Below, one piece after another: positions 6,134-9,248 of a DNA stretch of 9,248 bases (position 1 is the stretch's first letter; every line of letters starts with the position of its first letter). A model generated the notes under the pieces. It ran no database searches and was not told the DNA's origin. It saw nothing but the letters and a program-made list of their open reading frames with translations. The stretch is from assembly GCA_036266155.1 (NCBI GenBank), contig DATANR010000299.1, forward strand, positions 1-9,248, given 5' to 3'. A program made the position numbers and the translations under genes. The stretch is from SIAJ01 sp036266155 (GTDB taxonomy: Bacteria > Planctomycetota > Planctomycetia > Gemmatales > Gemmataceae).

Positions 6134-7285
6134 TCAGGGCGCCGGCATTTCGCGTGGCAATTCCCGCTTCATTTGCGTGTAGGCCACGTAACCGATCAGC
6201 CCAATGCCCCACGCAATGACGCGTTGCACCAAGCAGCCGATGATGCCGCCGATCGCGGCCTTGCCGAGCAACGTGTAAAGCCAGCCATACGCCGCTTCGC
6301 CGCCGCCGACGCCGCCCGGCAACGGGAACAACGCCTGGGCGGTCATGCCGACGGGAACGATGAGCAAGTGCTCGGCAAATGTGCCTGAGTCGAGGTCCGG
6401 GAACGACGACACGCACAAGTGAAAGCACGTGACCCAGCCCATGTGCCCGACGAGACTCATACCGAGCGCGACGGCCACCACCGTCTTTTTCTGGCGGTAC
6501 ATCATGCCGGCTCGCCAGAACTCGGCCATCGACCCGCCGAGCTTTGGCACCTTTTCAAAGCGCCTGGCAATCGCGGCAGAGCGCTCCTCCGACAACAAGC
6601 CCATCAACGACCAGACGGCCGCGGAGCCGATGACGATTCCACCCGTCGCGCGCACGATCATCTTCAGGGCTTCGTTGTCCACGAGCACTTTGGTCCCAAG
6701 CGCCCAGAACACGCCGCCCGCCAGCGCGACCAACCACGCAAGCGCCCAGAGGCCGATCACGCGATCGATCAGGATGGTGGCGACCGCGACGGTCCGTCGA
6801 CTCTGGTCGCGGGCGACGGCCACCGCCTTCAATATGTCGCCGCCCACCGAGCCCGGCAGGATCGAATTGAAGTACGAGCTGACAAGGCCGAGCCGGATGG
6901 CATTGCGCACCGTGAACGGCAGGTCCTGGGCTCGGACAAGAAGGTACCAGCGGAGGAACGTCAGGAAGAGCGCGACGACCCAAATGACGCAGGCCAGGGC
7001 GAACGGCCACGGGTTGATCGGTTGGGAAAACGTCTCGACGAGGCCCGGTCGCGTGCCGGCCCGCTGTGCCTCGGCATCGACAACGGCGCCGGCCAGGAAC
7101 GAGAGGGCCTTTTGATCGTGCGTTGGTTTGCCGGGGACGGCATTCCAAAACTGGTAAATGATATAGCCGAGTAGCCCGAACCCGATCGCATAGAGTGCGA
7201 TGTTCTTGATTGAGGTGCGGGGAACTTTCACGCGCGGGTCTCGGTCCGGAAGGCAAACGACGGCCGGCCGGCCCGGCGGGTACAT
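6134..7285 (-). CDS. Flippase-like integral membrane protein (UPF0104 / LPG synthase TM-region family)
   Basis: The 383-residue product has about eight hydrophobic helices and the signatures of the lysylphosphatidylglycerol synthase TM-region/UPF0104 family. These include FLTFLRWYLLV (108-117), the YFNSILPGSVGGD motif (138-150), ILIDRVIGLWAL (171-182), and the C-terminal PLPGGVGGGE (321-330). Proteins with this domain alone, lacking the C-terminal aminoacyl-transferase domain of MprF, are often called flippase-like and linked to lipid or glycolipid handling in the inner membrane. The exact substrate is unknown. The start is uncertain: the first 20 residues from the ATG at 7285 are Pro/Arg-rich and precede the first membrane helix at about 29-47, and GTG codons at 7231 and 7225 could be the true start. 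It heads a minus-strand cluster with the PdxA-family, small and phosphatase genes. No convincing promoter was found in front of it. Confidence 0.85.
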   Translation of the reverse strand: MYPPGRPAVVCLPDRDPRVKVPRTSIKNIALYAIGFGLLGYIIYQFWNAVPGKPTHDQKALSFLAGAVVDAEAQRAGTRPGLVETFSQPINPWPFALACVIWVVALFLTFLRWYLLVRAQDLPFTVRNAIRLGLVSSYFNSILPGSVGGDILKAVAVARDQSRRTVAVATILIDRVIGLWALAWLVALAGGVFWALGTKVLVDNEALKMIVRATGGIVIGSAAVWSLMGLLSEERSAAIARRFEKVPKLGGSMAEFWRAGMMYRQKKTVVAVALGMSLVGHMGWVTCFHLCVSSFPDLDSGTFAEHLLIVPVGMTAQALFPLPGGVGGGEAAYGWLYTLLGKAAIGGIIGCLVQRVIAWGIGLIGYVAYTQMKRELPREMPAP

Positions 7286-7381
7286 TGTGCGGATGCATGC
7301 CGATGCCGTCTACCGGCACTCACCGCGAACCCCGCGCCAAGTCCGTCGCTCCCTATCGCATCCGGCAAACCCGAGCCCACA

Positions 7382-7410
7382 TTGACAGCGCGTTGTGCCG
7401 GCCGTAGATT
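7382..7410 (+). promoter_or_regulatory. Sigma70-like promoter of the tRNA-Ala gene
   Basis: A perfect TTGACA -35 box at 7382-7387 is followed after 17 bases by TAGATT at 7405-7410, which matches four of six bases of the -10 consensus. Transcription would start around 7417-7420, just in front of the tRNA at 7421. Spacing and position both fit a strong stable-RNA promoter. Confidence 0.7.
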
Positions 7411-7420
7411 ATCCATCACT

Positions 7421-7493
<73 letters not shown>

Positions 7494-7522
7494 CTAGGGT
7501 TTTAGGGGATTCGCCAATTCCC

Positions 7523-7543
7523 CTTGCACCAAAACTTGCACCA
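7523..7543. repeat. Two direct CTTGCACCA repeats near the integrase gene
   Basis: CTTGCACCA occurs at 7523-7531 and again at 7535-7543, a 12-base period, between the tRNA and the integrase start. Short direct repeats beside an attachment site are typical of integrase arm-binding sites, so this is a candidate. A TAGAAT box at 7551-7556 might be a -10 for the integrase gene, but no good -35 is properly spaced. A weak 6-bp hairpin (AGGGGA/TCCCCT, 7504-7524) lies just upstream and could end the tRNA transcript. Confidence 0.4.
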
Positions 7544-7589
7544 CCCCGCGTAGAATCCTTCAGGGCGCCACCTGCTAGGGAGTCTTCGC

Positions 7590-8618
7590 ATGGCCCGTCG
7601 GCCCTTTTTCCGCTCGTTTGACGGCTGGTGGTACGCTCATGTCGGCACCGGACCGTCCCGCAAAAAAGTCAAGCTCGCCAGGGGCAAGGACAACGAACAG
7701 GACGCCTACCGGGTGTTCTGCCGGCTCATGGCCGACACCGGGCTAGCCGCCCCAACGCCGACCACGCTCACGGTGGCGTACCTCTGCGATCGTTTCCTAG
7801 ACGTAAACAAGCCCCAAGTCGCAGAGGCCACGTTTGCCCAATACAAGCACTTCCTCCAGCGCTTCTGCGACTTGCACGGTTCTCGGCTTGCCGCTGAGGT
7901 CCGGCCGTTCCACGTAACCCACTGGCTGGACGCCAATCCTACTTGGAAGGGAAGCCGGTGGCACGCGGTCACCGCCGTCAAGCGGGCCTTCAACTGGGGG
8001 GTCACCGAGGGCTACCTGGACACTAACCCGATCAAGGCGGTGAAGAAGCCCGAGCCCGGCAAACGGGACCGCGTGCTGACCGACGCAGAGCGGCGGGAGA
8101 TTGTCGCGGCGATCAAGGATCCGGCCTTCAAGGACTTCGTCGTCGCCATGCTCGAAACCGGGTGCCGCCCCGGCGAGGTGGCCCGCGTCGAGGCAAAGGA
8201 CGTAAACCTCGAATTGGGGGTGTGGATGCTGGCCAAGCACAAGACTGGCAAGAAGACCAAGAAGCCCCGCATCGTCTACCTGACCGCCGCCATGATCGAG
8301 CTAAGTAAGCGGCTCATGGCCCAGTGGCCGGCCGGCCCGCTCTTCCGCACGCCGCTCAAGAAGACGGCGTTCACTCGCAACAACATTCGCACCCGGTTCA
8401 GTCGTCTACGAGCCAAGTTCCCGCATCTGAAGGGCGTGGTCGCGTACACCCTCCGGCACAATTACGCGACCCAGGCCCTGGTCAGAGGAGTTGGGATCGC
8501 TCAGGTGGCAGAGTTGCTAGGTCATGTCGATACCAAGATGGTGTCGCAGAACTATGCTCATTTGGCCGGTCAGGTTTCCCATATGCGACAATCTGCCGAG
8601 CAGGCGGTCGCGGGGTAA
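7590..8618 (+). CDS. Tyrosine recombinase / integrase
   Basis: The 342-residue product has the three-part layout of tRNA-site integrases: a small N-terminal region (about 1-55, MARRPFFRSFDGWWYAHVGT) like arm-binding domains, a SAM-like core-binding domain (about 60-150), and a catalytic domain (about 160-330). Catalytic residues visible are Arg193 in TGCRPGEVAR, a lysine in the HKTGKKTKK beta-hairpin (217-225), Arg289 in YTLRHNYAT, His312 in LLGH, and the nucleophile Tyr322 in NYAHL. The first residue of the usual HxxR motif is Tyr286 rather than His, a substitution tolerated in many family members. GGGAG seven bases before the ATG is a good ribosome site. The gene lies just after tRNA-Ala on the same strand, so it probably integrates its element there. 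It appears intact. No excisionase gene is seen nearby. Confidence 0.93.
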   Translation: MARRPFFRSFDGWWYAHVGTGPSRKKVKLARGKDNEQDAYRVFCRLMADTGLAAPTPTTLTVAYLCDRFLDVNKPQVAEATFAQYKHFLQRFCDLHGSRLAAEVRPFHVTHWLDANPTWKGSRWHAVTAVKRAFNWGVTEGYLDTNPIKAVKKPEPGKRDRVLTDAERREIVAAIKDPAFKDFVVAMLETGCRPGEVARVEAKDVNLELGVWMLAKHKTGKKTKKPRIVYLTAAMIELSKRLMAQWPAGPLFRTPLKKTAFTRNNIRTRFSRLRAKFPHLKGVVAYTLRHNYATQALVRGVGIAQVAELLGHVDTKMVSQNYAHLAGQVSHMRQSAEQAVAG

Positions 8619-8630
8619 CGTGGGAAAAGC

Positions 8631-8669
8631 ACAAATTCGGAGCACGGAGGAGCCGTGCTCCGAATTTGT
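8631..8669. repeat. 17-bp perfect palindrome after the integrase gene
   Basis: Bases 8631-8647 (ACAAATTCGGAGCACGG) are the exact reverse complement of 8653-8669, with a 5-base loop. It starts 12 bases past the integrase stop and could act as its terminator, although no T run follows. A second small hairpin, AGGGC-GAA-GCCC at 8680-8691, lies just behind it. The whole 8631-8705 block resembles a dispersed palindromic repeat and ends exactly where the integrase-tail remnant begins. Confidence 0.65.
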
Positions 8670-8705
8670 CCTGACCACGAGGGCGAAGCCCCTGTTCCTG
8701 CGGCG

Positions 8706-8786
8706 ATGACGGTTTGCGAGCATTACGGACACCTGGCGGACCGCCTCGCTCACATGCAGGACGCGGCAAAAAAGGCCGTAAGCTAA
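8706..8786 (+). pseudogene. C-terminal remnant of a second tyrosine recombinase
   Basis: Reading from 8706, 26 codons to TAA at 8784-8786 give MTVCEHYGHLADRLAHMQDA followed by AKKAVS. This lines up without gaps with the tail of the intact integrase, KMVSQNYAHLAGQVSHMRQS followed by AEQAV. About ten of 25 positions are identical, including the catalytic Tyr, HL, HM and the final AV. Homology stops upstream of 8706, where the preceding codons belong to the palindromic repeat block. The divergence shows it is not a fresh tandem duplication but the tail of a different integrase whose body is gone. It is most likely a relic of an earlier element at the same tRNA site. Confidence 0.7.
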
Positions 8787-8888
8787 TCCGACCGGCGTTG
8801 GAACCCTACTTCGGAATTGAATCCACGCGATGCCGGGTGGCGTGATACTCGCCCACTCTGGTAACCTTCTTCAAATCTAGCGTGCGGC

Positions 8889-8930
8889 TGACGGTCTTCT
8901 CCCATCTGTGATTCGCCCACCGTCACAGAT
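8889..8930. repeat. Two overlapping, mutually exclusive inverted repeats
   Basis: TGACGGT at 8889-8895 can pair with ACCGTCA at 8919-8925, and ATCTGTGA at 8904-8911 can pair with TCACAGAT at 8923-8930. Both use bases 8923-8925, so only one hairpin can form at a time. Such competing stems occur in attenuators and switches, but no leader peptide or downstream gene is seen. The 8-bp palindrome could alternatively be a protein-binding operator. Confidence 0.35.
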
Positions 8931-9006
8931 CGAATTGCTTTTCCGAACTCAGATAATCGACATCATCACGCGCAAACTTCCCCGAAGTCTGGAACACCTA
9001 CAGGAA

Positions 9007-9079
9007 CCGGCAACAGAAGCGTCAATCCAGGCAGGCGGTGCAGAACCGCCATCTAGACGCTAGTGGCTGTGGTTGCCGG
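9007..9079. repeat. Three-tier nested inverted repeat
   Basis: Three stems nest around one centre: CCGGCAAC (9007-9014) with GTTGCCGG (9072-9079), AGCGTC (9018-9023) with GACGCT (9056-9061), and GGCGGT (9034-9039) with ACCGCC (9045-9050) around the loop GCAGA. That is 20 perfect base pairs in an elongated hairpin with internal loops. It lies about 30 bases before the presumed left end of the IS. The outer arms do not match integron attC core sites, and no known RNA family was recognised. Confidence 0.5.
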
Positions 9080-9109
9080 CCGAAAGTATGCGCGATAGAG
9101 CAGCCTCAG

Positions 9110-9248
9110 AGCCTGTTGGGAAAACAGCCTTGAATCCGTTGATGGGTCAAGGTTAGGTTCTCGGGGATGAAAAAGACAAGGATGTCTTCGATGACCGCGT
9201 TCCCGGCGCGGCTGACCGATGCCGAGTGGACAATTCTGGAGCCATTGG
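9110..9248 (+). mobile_element. Left end of an IS5-like insertion sequence (partial)
   Basis: The segment beginning GAGCCTGTTGGGAAAACAGC near 9109-9128 looks like a terminal inverted repeat of the IS5 superfamily, and a transposase N-terminus begins about 40 bases further on. The exact boundary and the target duplication cannot be set without the right end, which lies outside the window. The tip also contains the small inverted repeat CTGTT/AACAG. Confidence 0.6.
9167..9248 (+). CDS. IS5-family transposase, N-terminal part (partial)
   Basis: From the ATG at 9167 the frame reads MKKTRMSSMTAFPARLTDAE and then WTILEPL to the window edge. The LTDAEWxxLEPL signature is the hallmark start of IS5/IS402-type transposases (DUF4096-like N-terminal region). 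These enzymes have a DDE catalytic domain that would follow outside the window. In-frame ATGs at 9182 and 9191 are alternative starts, the former preceded by a purine-rich AAGACAAGG. Intactness cannot be judged from 27 residues. Confidence 0.8.
   Translation, partial: MKKTRMSSMTAFPARLTDAEWTILEPL

Larger units (their letters stand above)
8787..9109. other. Non-coding stretch rich in inverted repeats
   Basis: About 320 bases lie between the integrase remnant and the IS end, with no open frame I can support on either strand. GC content looks lower than in the flanking genes. Inverted repeats include ATCTGTGA/TCACAGAT (8904-8911 with 8923-8930), an overlapping alternative TGACGGT/ACCGTCA (8889-8895 with 8919-8925), and a three-tier nested stem at 9007-9079. 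It may encode a structured RNA or be decayed element DNA. Confidence 0.5.

Noticed and set aside
6419..7174. A 251-codon + strand frame opposite the flippase-like gene.
   Set aside because: It is rich in Arg, Asp and His with no domain. The minus strand carries clear membrane-protein motifs.
8482..8769. A 95-codon minus-strand frame over the integrase end and palindrome.
   Set aside because: Its sequence is mostly translation of the palindromic repeat and the antisense of the integrase tails.
9007..9079. Possible integron attC site or retron RNA, because of the nested stems.
   Set aside because: The outer arms do not match the attC core-site pattern, and no integron integrase or reverse transcriptase is present in the window.

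Overview
The window looks like chromosomal DNA of a GC-rich planctomycete, probably of the Pirellulales/Gemmatales type. That placement is inferred from gene content: a Hanks-type Ser/Thr kinase with one membrane anchor, a DUF1571-type lipoprotein, a planctomycete-style tyrosine recombinase, weak or absent Shine-Dalgarno sites, and GC-rich palindromic repeats between genes. No rRNA or other taxonomic marker is present.

Left block, + strand (1-3948): the tail of an unidentified gene (1-72), a terminator-like hairpin, a sugar phosphate isomerase/epimerase-like TIM-barrel protein (175-996), a membrane-anchored Ser/Thr kinase with TPR-like helices beyond the membrane (1043-2752), and a DUF1571-type lipoprotein (2842-3948). 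The kinase and lipoprotein are close together and may be co-transcribed.

Middle (3949-4269): a gap between convergent genes holding three perfect inverted repeats. Two of them are copies of one palindromic unit in opposite orientation, lying next to the two stop codons.

Minus-strand block (7285 down to 4270): four tightly spaced genes that look like an operon. In transcription order they are a flippase-like (UPF0104/LPG synthase TM-region) membrane protein, a PdxA-family dehydrogenase with PdxA2-like motifs, a small 64-residue protein of unknown function, and a histidine-phosphatase-superfamily enzyme.

Right block (7382-9248): a tRNA-Ala(GGC) with a good sigma70-like promoter, followed after 96 bp by a tyrosine recombinase gene on the same strand. 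This is the usual layout of an element integrated at a tRNA 3' end. Beyond it lie a 17-bp perfect hairpin, a 26-codon remnant of a second related integrase, a 320-bp non-coding stretch with several nested or competing inverted repeats, and the left end of an IS5-like element whose transposase runs off the window. The tRNA-proximal edge of a genomic island is therefore probably at about 7450-7493, with most of the island outside the window.

No complete novel defence or metabolic system is visible. The observations most worth following up are the integrase-tail remnant, the structured non-coding stretch before the IS, and the inverted palindrome pair between convergent genes.
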